Part shown: positions 1-7,977 of the stretch, piece after piece | Layout of the letters: the number at the start of each line of letters is the position of its first letter | How positions within the stretch are numbered: the stretch's first letter is position 1 | Assembly (NCBI GenBank): GCA_963798805.1 | Contig: CAWCVC010000008.1 | Coordinates: 124,001 to 188,000, forward strand | Source of the DNA: CAVZCK01 sp963798805 | Lineage (GTDB): Bacteria > Pseudomonadota > Alphaproteobacteria > Rhizobiales > Rhodomicrobiaceae | DNA: 64,000 bases | Reading direction: 5' to 3' | Notes under the pieces: model-generated | Seen by the model: the letters and a program-made list of their open reading frames with translations, nothing else | The model's database searches: none | Told to the model about the DNA's origin: nothing | Translations under genes and position numbers: made by a program

Positions 1-667
1 GCGAAATCAGGGAATAGGGGTAGAGCGTCACCGGCCGCGCCGACTTGTTCTCCACCCCCTGCGTAATAGTGAACATGTAATCCTGGTCGACCGAAATCGT
101 CCGGCGGAAGATCAGGCCTTCGCCATTGTCATAGACGAACGTGACCGGATGATTGGGCGTCAGCGGCCCTGGCGTCTCCACCTTCCAGAGCGTGTTTTCG
201 GTCGGGACCTTGACACCCTCCTTCGCTGTCACGGTCCAGCCTTGCTCCGTGTAATAGGGCGACGGGCTGCCCGAGGGGGACAGCAGAACCACATTGTCGC
301 TGTTCGGATCGACTGAAACCCTGAAGCGCTTCAGCACAAGATCGTCGACCCGCGCGCCTTTCAGGGCGATCGATCCGCGCAAGCTCGGCGTGTCGATCTC
401 CACTCGCGGCGACGCCGCGAGGGCCGCCTCGCGCGTTTCTGTGCTGACCGGAGCCGCTTCCGGCGTCGCCGGCGCGTTCGCTCCGGGTTTAGGCGTCGCA
501 GTCGGAGTCGCTTGCGGCGTATTCGTCTGCTGCGTCTGCTGAGCGGCCTGTTGCTGCTCGCGCGCATGTTCGAGGCTGCTCGGTGGAAACAGAAACTGCC
601 AGCCGATCAGCACCAGAACGGAAAGCGCCAAGGCTATCAGAAGATTGCGGTTGTTTTCATCCATCAT
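1..667 (-). CDS. yidC: Membrane protein insertase YidC, N-terminal part (3' end outside window)
   Basis: YidC inserts and folds inner-membrane proteins alone or with SecYEG. The reverse-strand reading starts MMDENNRNLLIALALSV, the typical first transmembrane segment of Gram-negative YidC. A Gln/Thr/Pro/Ala-rich linker follows, then the start of the periplasmic beta-sandwich domain, with matches such as VEIDTPSLRGSI and the YYTEQGW region. Two ATGs lie in tandem at 667 and 664 and either could be the start. About 220 residues are visible; the conserved 60KD insertase core lies beyond base 1. It follows rnpA by about 40 bases on the same strand, the usual rpmH-rnpA-yidC order, with no yidD gene between them. 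Confidence 0.93.
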   Translation of the reverse strand, partial: MMDENNRNLLIALALSVLVLIGWQFLFPPSSLEHAREQQQAAQQTQQTNTPQATPTATPKPGANAPATPEAAPVSTETREAALAASPRVEIDTPSLRGSIALKGARVDDLVLKRFRVSVDPNSDNVVLLSPSGSPSPYYTEQGWTVTAKEGVKVPTENTLWKVETPGPLTPNHPVTFVYDNGEGLIFRRTISVDQDYMFTITQGVENKSARPVTLYPYSLIS

Positions 668-706
668 AGAGGGTCGCTTTTAAGCAATAGCTGGCCAGCC
701 GGCCAA

Positions 707-1165
707 TCATGAACCTTCGGTTTCCCGCTGAGCTTCTCCGGCTGACGTTTTACGCCCGTTCCCGGGATGATCTCCGCCGTGCCCGGCCCGCGCTGGACGG
801 TGCACTTTGCCGAATGCAAGTTGGAAGTCCTCTAACAGGTCGGCGAAACGCTGGCGAAGCGCCCCGCGACGGCCAATAATCACATAATCGAAGCCCGATC
901 TAGCGTATTCGGGCGCAAGAAGCCGCACCGCTTCCTTAAGCCGCCGTTTCGCTCGGTTGCGCAACACAGCGCCGGCGCGTTTGGCGCTGCCGCCGGCCCC
1001 TTTTTCGGTCAGGGCCTTGCTGGCGACAGCAAACCCAAATCGCGGGCCACCCGATGTCTCGTCGCTTCGTGACATCGCCTGCAAAATAAACCCCTCGGCA
1101 ACCCACTTCCGCCCGGAGCGAACACGGTCGAATTCGGCGCGCCGCTTCAGTGTCTCCAATCGCAA
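707..1165 (-). CDS. rnpA: Ribonuclease P protein component
   Basis: This is the basic protein subunit of RNase P, which helps the catalytic RNA remove 5' leaders from pre-tRNAs. The 152-residue product starts MRLETLKRRAEFDRVRSG. It carries the family signature around residues 65-80 (AGAVLRNRAKRRLKEAVR, the RNR motif that contacts RNA). The start is a TTG at 1165 with an AAGGGAG-like ribosome-binding site just upstream. The C-terminal 25-30 residues are a low-complexity tail longer than in enterobacterial RnpA, common in alphaproteobacteria. It lies 25 bases after rpmH and was probably transcribed with it. Confidence 0.93.
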   Translation of the reverse strand: MRLETLKRRAEFDRVRSGRKWVAEGFILQAMSRSDETSGGPRFGFAVASKALTEKGAGGSAKRAGAVLRNRAKRRLKEAVRLLAPEYARSGFDYVIIGRRGALRQRFADLLEDFQLAFGKVHRPARAGHGGDHPGNGRKTSAGEAQRETEGS

Positions 1166-1190
1166 CAGGCGCTCCCTTCGCGCCGCCTGG

Positions 1191-1328
1191 TCAGACGCTC
1201 AGCCTCTTGCGGCCCCTGGCGCGGCGGCGGGCTAGGACGCGCTGGCCCTGTTTTGTCGACATGCGCGCGCGGAAGCCGTGGCGCCGCTTACGTTTCAGCG
1301 TGCTGGGTCGATAGGTGCGTTTTGTCAT
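1191..1328 (-). CDS. rpmH: 50S ribosomal protein L34
   Basis: This is the small basic protein of the large ribosomal subunit. The reverse strand reads MTKRTYRPSTLKRKRRHGFR and continues to GRKRLSV and a stop, 45 residues, a normal L34 length. The TYRPS start and the RKRRHGFRARM core are diagnostic. It is the first gene of the rpmH-rnpA-yidC cluster. About 270 bases separate it from the divergent gene at 1598. I see no DnaA-box cluster in that gap, so there is no sign that the replication origin is here. Confidence 0.96.
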   Translation of the reverse strand: MTKRTYRPSTLKRKRRHGFRARMSTKQGQRVLARRRARGRKRLSV

Positions 1329-1597
1329 CGCCTCCTCCGGCTCTGCCGCTCAGTGCCCCCGCGGAGATTTGAGCCCGATACAGCCAAATATTCTTTGCTG
1401 AGTCCCCCGTGCATATATGGTCTGAGGGGTGGCGAAGTCAAATCCGCCGCTGCGTATTCAAGTCGTCATTTCTCAAAATTCTGCCAGGCACCGACGAGCA
1501 GAGCTGGCGTCGAGCTCACGCCGGCCACAAGCCTGGAACGCCTGCCTGCCGTAACTCTTTATCCGACGGAATCGGCCGCCGCGATCGAAGGAGACGC

Positions 1598-2380
1598 ATC
1601 ATCGTTCAGGTCTATATCGGCACTTCGGGATGGGTCTATCCCTGGTGGCGGGGCGTTTTCTATCCGGAGCGCCTGCCGCAAAGGGAGTGGCTGGGTTACT
1701 ATGTTACGCAGTTCCGGACAGTGGAAATCAATGCCAGCTTCTACCGCCTGCCCACGCCGGAAAGCCTTCGGCAATGGCGCCAAGCCGTGCCGCCGGGTTT
1801 TCTCTATGCCGTCAAAGCTAGCCGGTTCATCACCCATTTGAAGCGTCTCGTGCCCGACGACAACAGCCTTGCCCGTTTTCTCGACGACGTGGCGCGCAAG
1901 CTCGGTCCGTCGCTCGGGCCGATCCTTTATCAGCTTCCGCCGCAGATGAAAAAGAACGCCACGCGGCTCGACGAATTCGCGGCGAGATTGCCGCAAGATC
2001 TCAGCCATGTCTTCGAGTTTCGAAATGCGGAGTGGTTCGACCCGGAGATCCGGGCGATCCTCGAACGGCATAAATTGAGTTTTTGCATCCATGACCATGG
2101 AGGGCTGAGCGTCCCGCACTGGGTGACGGGTCCGCTCTCCTATTGGCGCTTCCATGGCGGCCGGGAGCCGGATTCGAGCTACGGCCAGCGGGCGCTTCGG
2201 CCGAGCGCCCGCGAGATGCAGGCGCAGATTGCAGCCGGCCACGAGGTCTATGCCTACTTTAACAACGACGCTCATGGCTCGGCCATTCGAGACGCGCAAG
2301 CGCTTGTGGAACTCATGCCTTCCGCGCTTGCCTCCCATGCTAAGCCCAGCAGGACGAATACCAGCCGCAGAATGAGATGA
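1598..2380 (+). CDS. DUF72 family protein (YecE-like)
   Basis: The product begins VQVYIGTSGWVYPWWRGVFY and continues with EINASFYRLP and VFEFRNAEWF. These are the hallmark segments of the DUF72/YecE TIM-barrel family, whose biochemical role is unknown. The start is odd. An AAGGAG ribosome-binding site at 1588-1593 is followed after 4 or 7 bases by ATC ATC (1598-1603), with no ATG, GTG or TTG nearby in frame. The frame stays open upstream to a GTG at 1409, but those 64 residues do not resemble the family N-terminus. Either a rare ATC start is used, the long GTG form is made, or a base has changed at the true start codon. The family is clear; the start is not. Confidence 0.85.
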   Translation: MIVQVYIGTSGWVYPWWRGVFYPERLPQREWLGYYVTQFRTVEINASFYRLPTPESLRQWRQAVPPGFLYAVKASRFITHLKRLVPDDNSLARFLDDVARKLGPSLGPILYQLPPQMKKNATRLDEFAARLPQDLSHVFEFRNAEWFDPEIRAILERHKLSFCIHDHGGLSVPHWVTGPLSYWRFHGGREPDSSYGQRALRPSAREMQAQIAAGHEVYAYFNNDAHGSAIRDAQALVELMPSALASHAKPSRTNTSRRMR

Positions 2381-2395
2381 ATGGCGGCGCGAACG

Positions 2396-3117
2396 TCACT
2401 TGCTTGCCGCCGCCAAACGCTTGCCGGCCCCCTCCAGGAACCGCTTCGCCTCCAGCGAGAACGGCATATGGCGCGCCATCTCCGGTGTGGCGAAGCCTTC
2501 CCGATAGATGGATGTGACCGAAGCGGTTAGTTCTGGATCGTGTTGGGTAAGCTCGTCTACGAGTTGGCGCCAGCGGCGCAATCGATCCCGTGCTTCTGGT
2601 GAGTTCGGATCACTATGTTTCAGCCGCTCTATCTCGGCGGCCAGTTCGGCGTTGCGGGCGCTGAATCTGGCCGCGTCTTCAGGCGCCCAGTCCGGATGAA
2701 CGGCCTTGATCCGTCTAGGTCGTAGTGCTTTTCCAGCAGCGAGCGGAGCTCGGGACTTGATTCGAAATCGGACATGCGGGTTTCGTTTATGAGTGTGACG
2801 ATATCGTCCATTCCAAGAGGCTCGCCTCGCTTGATTCTGCTTCTCGCCCGGCGCACATAGGTGAATGCATGATCGATTTGTCGCCTGCGCTCCAGCAGTC
2901 CCGCCTCCTGTAATTCGAGGACGCAGGCGAGATCGACGGCGCTATCTTTCGTCAGTTCGGTAATCTGAGCCAGCGAGGGTCCAAGCCGCTTAAGCGCAAT
3001 GACCTGGTGCAGCCGCGCTACCTCCTCCGGACCATAGACCCGCAATGCACGGATGGTCAGTCCGAGCTGGCGGGCAGTGGCCGTTGCGGTGCCGTAAATG
3101 GATGGTGGTTTGCTCAC
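2396..3117 (-). pseudogene. MerR/TipA-like transcriptional regulator, decayed
   Basis: The reading starts MSKPPSIYGTATATARQLGL, a MerR-type winged-helix start. The DNA-binding domain then jumps from RALRVY straight to GPEEVARLHQV. Intact relatives have about 20 residues here, ending in a second RVY, so an in-frame deletion between the two RVY-coding stretches is likely. The coiled-coil linker and the start of the TipAS-like effector domain follow. Near 2706-2712 one base is missing: the frame continues as SRPFIRTG, whereas one frame over reads KAVHPDWAPEDAARF and runs on to the natural end GKRLAAASK at 2396. With both a deleted wing and a frameshift, no working regulator is expected. It faces the DUF72 gene. 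Confidence 0.8.
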
Positions 3118-3329
3118 AGCACGAACCTCGTGGAAATCTATGTCCTAATGCCGCCCCTTGGGGCCGGCTCAAGCAGAAAATGGAGCTCCGGTGTGCCGAA
3201 CAGCGACATTCACGCCGGTTCAATTGCCTTGACGATCCTTCACTTTGGATTGATGCCCCCTACCGTACGCCGCGTGACATCGTATTCTTTAGGCCAGGAG
3301 TTGATGACGACTCTGCCAGAGGGCCTTTG

Positions 3330-4133
3330 ATGAGAGAGCATGCGCGGATTTCGGACGGCCCGGGCCAGAGCAAGTCATTCGTGCTCCGGCTGCTGCCGCT
3401 GCTTTTGCTTGTCATAGCGACTGCCCTGATCTGGTGGTCCGGCGCTCTCGACTATGTCTCGCTGCAGAAGCTCGCGGAGCACCGCGACATGCTGCGCGCC
3501 TGGGTCTCCGCCAACTTCCTCTTTGCAATCCTCGGCTATGCGGCGATCTATGCACTCGTGGTTGCCTTGTCGCTCCCGGTTGCCGTCCCGTTGACGCTTG
3601 CGGGCGGATTTCTGTTCGGCTGGTTTCTTGGCGGCGTCGTGACGGTCGCGGCGGCAACGGTTGGCGCTGTCGCCCTTTTTCTTCTGGCGCGAACCGCGTT
3701 TTCCGAGCCACTGGCGCGCCGAGCCGGCCCTTGGCTAGGCAAACTTCGCGCCGGTTTCCAGGGCGACTCCATCAGCTATCTTCTCTTTCTGCGCCTGGTG
3801 CCGGCCTTTCCGTTCTGGCTCGTCAATCTCGCTCCAGCGCTCCTCGGCGTCAGCTTGTGGGATTACATCTTGGCTACCTTCATCGGCATCATTCCGGGTA
3901 CCTTCGCATTCTCGCTGACCGGCTCCGGTCTCGACAGCATTCTGGTCGCACATCAGAGGGCGTACGAAGCCTGCCTCGCCCAAAATCCTCGCCCCGGCGG
4001 CTGCTCGTTCGGTCTCGACCCCTCAAGCCTGTTGACGCCGGAACTGCTGATCGCATTTGCAGCTCTCGGCGTCGTTGCGCTGATCCCCGCGATCGTTAAA
4101 AGAGTCTGGAGAAACAAATCAGACGCGGCTTAA
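3330..4133 (+). CDS. TVP38/TMEM64 (DedA-like) membrane protein
   Basis: This is an integral membrane protein of about 267 residues in the VTT/SNARE-associated domain family. A short cytoplasmic N-terminus is followed by a strong membrane segment (about residues 16-35). The VTT core comprises LPVAVPLTLAGGFLFGWFLG, then FLRLVPAFPFWLVNLAPALLG and IGIIPGTFAFSL. The F/P-rich LRLVPAFPFWLVN stretch and the G-x-IPGT motif identify the family. A final membrane helix ends in Lys/Arg residues. The molecular function is unsettled; relatives are linked to lipid scrambling or transport. ATG 3330 is preferred because the reading upstream is not protein-like. It lies 30 bases before a MerA-like flavoprotein, a pairing common in bacteria. 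Confidence 0.85.
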   Translation: MREHARISDGPGQSKSFVLRLLPLLLLVIATALIWWSGALDYVSLQKLAEHRDMLRAWVSANFLFAILGYAAIYALVVALSLPVAVPLTLAGGFLFGWFLGGVVTVAAATVGAVALFLLARTAFSEPLARRAGPWLGKLRAGFQGDSISYLLFLRLVPAFPFWLVNLAPALLGVSLWDYILATFIGIIPGTFAFSLTGSGLDSILVAHQRAYEACLAQNPRPGGCSFGLDPSSLLTPELLIAFAALGVVALIPAIVKRVWRNKSDAA

Positions 4134-4163
4134 TCCGCAGCGGCGGATAACGGGGGAAATGAG

Positions 4164-5591
4164 ATGGCAGAGCAGCTCAAGCCGGATATCTGCGTGATCG
4201 GCGCCGGATCGGGCGGGCTTTCGGTTGCCGCCGGGGCGGCACAGCTCGGCGTCGAGGTTGTGCTGATCGAGCGCCATAAGATGGGCGGCGATTGCCTCAA
4301 TTACGGTTGTGTACCATCCAAAGCTCTGCTGGCTGCGGCAAAGCGCGCCCAGGCCATGCGGACCTCCGCGCCCTTTGGCATCCGGCCCGTCGATCCGCAG
4401 GTCGATCACCGCGCCGTGCTGAGCCATGTACATGAGGTGATTGCCGCGATCGAGCCGAACAACTCCGTCGAGCGCTTCACCGGCCTCGGTGTAAAGGTCA
4501 TCTTGGCTCAGGCCGCCTTCAAGGACCGCTCGACGGTGCTGGCAGGCGGTTATGAGATCCGGGCGCGCCGCTTTGTCATCGCAACCGGCTCGGCTCCGGC
4601 AGTGCCGCCAATTCCTGGGCTCGATACCGTCCCGTTCTTTACCAATGAGACGATTTTCGACGCATCGGGCTCCCTTCCTCGCCTCATCATCATCGGCGGT
4701 GGTCCGATCGGCCTCGAAATGGCGCAGGCGCATCGGCGGCTCGGGAGCGACGTCACCGTAATAGAGGCGCTGACGCCGCTGCCTCGCGACGACGAGGAAG
4801 TTCGCGGCCTGGTGCTGCGGCGGCTGAACGACGAAGGCGTGCGTATTCTCGACAGAGCGCGCGTCGAGAGGGTAGAAAGCTTCGGTGAGGGTGTCCGCGT
4901 GACATTCGCGAAGGATGGTCAATCCTACTCGTTGGACGGCACGCATCTGCTGCTCGCCGTCGGCCGCCGTCCGACGACGGAAGGTCTCAATCTCGAGGCC
5001 GCCAGGATCAAATATGACCGGAACGGAATTAGCGTCAATTCCGGGCTGAAAACCTCCAACCGCCGCGTCTATGCAATCGGCGATGTGGCGGGTGGCCCGC
5101 AATTCACGCATGTGGCGAACTATCATGCCTCGATCGTGGTCAAGAACGCCCTGTTCCGGCTTCCGTCAAAGGCGGATCATTCGACAATTCCCTGGGTCAC
5201 TTTCACGGAACCCGAGCTGGCGCATGTGGGTCTGACGGAAGCCGGTGCCCGAGAGAAATATGGCAATCGTATCAATGTCCTGCGCTGGCCCTATTCGGAG
5301 AATGACCGCGCCCAGGCCGAGCGCGAGACCGACGGCTTTCTGAAGGTGATCACGAGGCGTTCGGGCAAGATCCTCGGAGCGAGCATGGTCGGCGCCCACG
5401 CCGGCGAGCTGATCCAGATGTGGAGCCTCGCCATGCAGAAAAAGATCGACATAAAGGCGATGGCCAGCTTCGTTTCGCCTTATCCGACACTTGCCGAGAT
5501 CAATAAGCGCGCCGCGTTCGGCTATTTCCTGCCGAAGCTCACGAGCCCATTTCTGAAGCGAGTTGTTGGTTGGCTGAGGAAATTGGGGTAA
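4164..5591 (+). CDS. FAD-dependent dithiol oxidoreductase, MerA/Lpd-like family
   Basis: The 475-residue product is a class I pyridine-nucleotide disulfide oxidoreductase. It has an N-terminal FAD-binding GAGSGG motif (about residues 13-19), the redox dithiol C44-LNYG-C49 followed by VPSK, and an NAD(P)-binding GGGPIGLEMA segment. A second FAD motif (YAIGDVAGG) and the dimerisation domain follow. The usual catalytic HPT-x-x-E near the C-terminus reads YPTLAE, so the base His is a Tyr. This is seen in the MerA-like subgroup that pairs with TVP38 proteins. There is no N-terminal heavy-metal domain and no C-terminal vicinal Cys pair, so mercury reduction should not be assumed. It starts 30 bases after the membrane protein with a GGGGGAA ribosome-binding site. 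Confidence 0.85.
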   Translation: MAEQLKPDICVIGAGSGGLSVAAGAAQLGVEVVLIERHKMGGDCLNYGCVPSKALLAAAKRAQAMRTSAPFGIRPVDPQVDHRAVLSHVHEVIAAIEPNNSVERFTGLGVKVILAQAAFKDRSTVLAGGYEIRARRFVIATGSAPAVPPIPGLDTVPFFTNETIFDASGSLPRLIIIGGGPIGLEMAQAHRRLGSDVTVIEALTPLPRDDEEVRGLVLRRLNDEGVRILDRARVERVESFGEGVRVTFAKDGQSYSLDGTHLLLAVGRRPTTEGLNLEAARIKYDRNGISVNSGLKTSNRRVYAIGDVAGGPQFTHVANYHASIVVKNALFRLPSKADHSTIPWVTFTEPELAHVGLTEAGAREKYGNRINVLRWPYSENDRAQAERETDGFLKVITRRSGKILGASMVGAHAGELIQMWSLAMQKKIDIKAMASFVSPYPTLAEINKRAAFGYFLPKLTSPFLKRVVGWLRKLG

Positions 5592-5624
5592 AAATTGCAA
5601 GAGGCAATGTTGAGTTGATGATCG

Positions 5625-7169
5625 TTGGCTTTCACTCCGCCCAACTCTAACGAAGATCAGACGGCGTCGGCAACGACGGAAGCCGCCGAGCGCGAGCCTG
5701 CGCGGCGCGCTTTCCGCTTCGGCCTTTCGGGACGGCTGCTCTGGCTGACGATCGGCTTCGTGATGCTGGCCGAAATTCTGATCTTCGTGCCCTCGGTTGC
5801 CAACTTCCGCAAGAACTGGCTGATGGAGCGGCTCGCCGCTGCCCAGATCGCGTCACTGGCCGCTCAGGCTGCGGCGACCAATAATGTCCCCGAACGTCTG
5901 AGGGAGCAGCTTCTGAAGAAAGCCATGGTGCACAGCCTGGCCGTCCGGCGTCATGACGGCGCGCGCGTGCTGGTTCTGCAATCGCCGGTTCCGGGCATGG
6001 TCTCGGCACATTACGATTTGCGCGACGAAGGGTGGCTGCCGCTGATAGGCGACGCGCTTTACGCCTTCATCTCTCCGAAGGACAGGCTGATTCACGTCAT
6101 CGGTCACGCGGATCTGTCGGACGATACGGTCGAAATCGTCTTGACGGAGACGCCGCTGAAAGAGGCGATCTACGGCTTTGCGCTCAACATTTTGCTGCTG
6201 TCCATCATTATTTCGCTGTTCACTGCAACGCTGGTCTATTTGACGCTGAACTGGTTCCTCATCCGTCCCGTCTCGCGGCTCACATGGAATATGGTCAGCT
6301 TCCGGGACAATCCGGAAGATGCGAGCCGCGTGATCAAGCCTTCCGGCCGTTCGGATGAGATCGGCATGGCGGAAGACGAGCTCGCCGCTATGCAGAACGA
6401 GTTGGTCGCCATGCTCCGCCAGAAAAACCGGCTCGCTTCGCTGGGCCTTGCCGTCAGCAAGATCAACCATGATCTGCGAAACATGCTATCGAGCGCTCAG
6501 CTCATTTCCGACCAACTCAGCGCCAGCGCCGATCCGATGGTCCAGAAATTCGTGCCCAAGCTGATTTCCTCGCTCGATCGCGCGATCTCGCTTTGCGCCG
6601 AGACCTTGCGTTATGGCCGGGCCGAAGAAGCGCCGCCCCAGCGGCACCGCTTCCTGCTGAAGCCGCTGCTGTCGGAGGTCGGCGAGAGCCTTGGCCTGCC
6701 CTGGCACGAGCGCATCCGATGGGGCGTCGACGCCGACGACTTGCTCGAAATCGATGCCGACCGAACCCAGCTCTACCGGATCCTGGCCAATCTGGTCCGA
6801 AACGCCATGCAGGTCCTCGAAACGGCGGGCGATCTGCCGATGCCGACCATCAGGATTTCCGCGCTCCATGAGAACGACTCGATCCTGATCAGCGTCATCG
6901 ATAACGGATCGGGGGTGCCAGCGCGCGCGAAGGCCAATTTGTTCAAAGCCTTTCAGGGGTCGGTCCGCTCAGGCGGAACGGGTCTAGGGCTCGCGATTTC
7001 CGCCGAGCTGACCCACGCCCATGGCGGCGAGATCTGGCTGGACGAGAATGTGTCCGGCGCGGCCTTCCGGCTGAGATTTCCCCATAGCCTGCGACCATAT
7101 GGCGAGAGCTCCCCACAGGGCGGACAACAGACGCGCGGGATACTTGCGTTTGGCCGCTCGAAACATTAA
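5625..7169 (+). CDS. Sensor histidine kinase (HAMP, HisKA-like, HATPase)
   Basis: The 514-residue membrane kinase has one transmembrane helix at about residues 38-60 and a periplasmic sensor of about 120 residues. A second helix lies at about 183-208, followed by HAMP, a dimerisation helix with the phospho-accepting His282 (INHDLRNML), and an ATPase domain. The ATPase has an N box (LVRNAMQV), a G1 box (DNGSGVP) and a G2 box (GGTGLGLAI). The start is TTG 5625 and no better start is in frame. It follows the flavoprotein by 33 bases and ends in a good terminator, so it may share the transcript. No response regulator is adjacent, so its partner and signal are unknown. Confidence 0.88.
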   Translation: MAFTPPNSNEDQTASATTEAAEREPARRAFRFGLSGRLLWLTIGFVMLAEILIFVPSVANFRKNWLMERLAAAQIASLAAQAAATNNVPERLREQLLKKAMVHSLAVRRHDGARVLVLQSPVPGMVSAHYDLRDEGWLPLIGDALYAFISPKDRLIHVIGHADLSDDTVEIVLTETPLKEAIYGFALNILLLSIIISLFTATLVYLTLNWFLIRPVSRLTWNMVSFRDNPEDASRVIKPSGRSDEIGMAEDELAAMQNELVAMLRQKNRLASLGLAVSKINHDLRNMLSSAQLISDQLSASADPMVQKFVPKLISSLDRAISLCAETLRYGRAEEAPPQRHRFLLKPLLSEVGESLGLPWHERIRWGVDADDLLEIDADRTQLYRILANLVRNAMQVLETAGDLPMPTIRISALHENDSILISVIDNGSGVPARAKANLFKAFQGSVRSGGTGLGLAISAELTHAHGGEIWLDENVSGAAFRLRFPHSLRPYGESSPQGGQQTRGILAFGRSKH

Positions 7170-7200
7170 AACAGGGGTACGACGGCACCTGTTGCCGATC

Positions 7201-7227
7201 GCCGCCACCCAGGCGGCTTTATTTTTT
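7201..7227 (+). terminator. Rho-independent terminator after the histidine kinase gene
   Basis: A GCCGCC/GGCGGC stem with a five-base ACCCA loop (7201-7217) is followed by TTTATTTTTT. It sits 31 bases after the kinase stop codon and just before the tRNA gene. Confidence 0.85.
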
Positions 7228-7229
7228 GG

Positions 7230-7306
7230 GCGCCCGTAGCTCAGCTGGATAGAGCACCAGACTACGAATTTGGGGGTCAGAGGTTCGAATCCTTTCGGGC
7301 GCGCCA
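7230..7306 (+). tRNA. tRNA-Arg (anticodon ACG)
   Basis: The cloverleaf is 77 bases long. The acceptor stem is GCGCCCG/CGGGCGC with discriminator G and an encoded CCA end. The D arm is GCTC..GAGC, the anticodon stem CCAGA/TTTGG encloses the loop CTACGAA, and the T arm carries GGTTCGAATCC. Anticodon ACG is normally deaminated to ICG and reads CGU, CGC and CGA. It lies directly after a terminator, so it must have its own promoter or come from processed read-through. Confidence 0.97.
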
Positions 7307-7398
7307 ATCATTTCGACAAGTTGGCCCTTCAGCGCGGTGCCTCAGGTTCCTATTAGCTTCCCAACGGGGCACTCGTCGGCTGTCGGACGTTGGCGGCC

Positions 7399-7923
7399 TC
7401 AGGGGCATAGCAGCAAGTGATGCGCTTGCTTGATCGTCGAGCGCGCATAGTCCTCAAGCAACTCGTCGGAGGCGCTGCTGATCGGGTGACCGATAACAGC
7501 GAACTTGTAGCCGGGCATGCCGAGAACACGAGCCATCAGCTCAGCGGCGCCGGCAAATTGCGCCGTCATCACGCCAATGGCCGGTACTCCCTGACGTTCC
7601 GCTGCGATCGAGTCATGCAAACTGCACGACGAGCAACTCCCTCAATCACCGACGCCAGCGACAACGGCGTGCCATGACTTGATTTCATCAATGATGTCGG
7701 CACCCGCCGGGGCGCTGTAGTTCGCCTTTGTGCGCCACACGACGTCGGCGACCTGGAACTCCTCCCGCAGCATGCGATCGAGATGGGTGAAATACCCTTT
7801 GGTTCCTTCCTTGCCGTTCGTGATGATGCCGACCGTCTTGCCCTGCAGCGATGTCGGCCGTTTAGCCGGCTGCACGCCCGCAGCTTTCGTCTCATTTGTC
7901 GGATCGAACACTCGCAACATCAT
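7399..7923 (-). CDS. UGSC-motif protein, probable selenoprotein (UGA = Sec94)
   Basis: One frame runs from ATG 7923 to a stop at 7399 with a single internal TGA at 7644-7642. Reading it as selenocysteine gives a 174-residue protein with the motif Sec94-Gly-Ser-Cys97-Ser-Ser-Cys100. This matches the UGSC family of (seleno)proteins. Protein-like sequence continues smoothly on both sides: VVAGVGD before, then GSCSSCSLHDSIAAERQGVPA and AIGVMTAQFAGAAELMARVLG after. The N-terminal half has TVGIITNGKEGTKGYFTHLD and a DADIIDEIKSW-like stretch. A hairpin suited to a bacterial SECIS lies directly after the TGA. The ATG has an AAGG site 7 bases upstream. It follows its partner gene by 54 bases on the same strand. 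The biochemical role is unknown; a thiol/selenol redox or reductase role is inferred only from the motif. Confidence 0.82.
7612..7630 (-). promoter_or_regulatory. Candidate bacterial SECIS hairpin
   Basis: On the coding strand, 11 bases after the UGA, GTCGTGCA pairs with TGCATGAC (8 pairs including one G-U) around the loop GUU. A small apical loop containing GU about 20 bases after the UGA is what SelB needs in bacterial SECIS elements. The stem lies inside the coding sequence, as bacterial SECIS elements must. Confidence 0.72.
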
Positions 7924-7977
7924 GAGGCACCTTCATTTCCGCCGATATATTTCATAGCACGAATGCGCGGGGTGCGT

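Noticed and set aside
1329..1597. Replication origin next to rpmH
   Set aside because: No DnaA-box cluster or AT-rich unwinding region is visible, and dnaA/dnaN are not in the window.
4119..5126. 335-codon reverse frame
   Set aside because: Antisense to the flavoprotein with conserved FAD and dithiol motifs.
4164..5591. Mercuric reductase (merA)
   Set aside because: No N-terminal metal-binding domain, no C-terminal Cys pair, no mer genes nearby, and the nearby MerR-like gene is a TipA-type remnant.
6984..7307. 107-codon reverse frame covering the tRNA and the kinase end
   Set aside because: It is antisense to a tRNA, a terminator and a real gene; such frames are often mis-called as proteins.
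7642..7644. TGA read as a nonsense mutation making two broken genes
   Set aside because: The motif around it is UGSC, the frame stays protein-like on both sides, and a SECIS-like hairpin follows; a selenocysteine codon explains all of this better.
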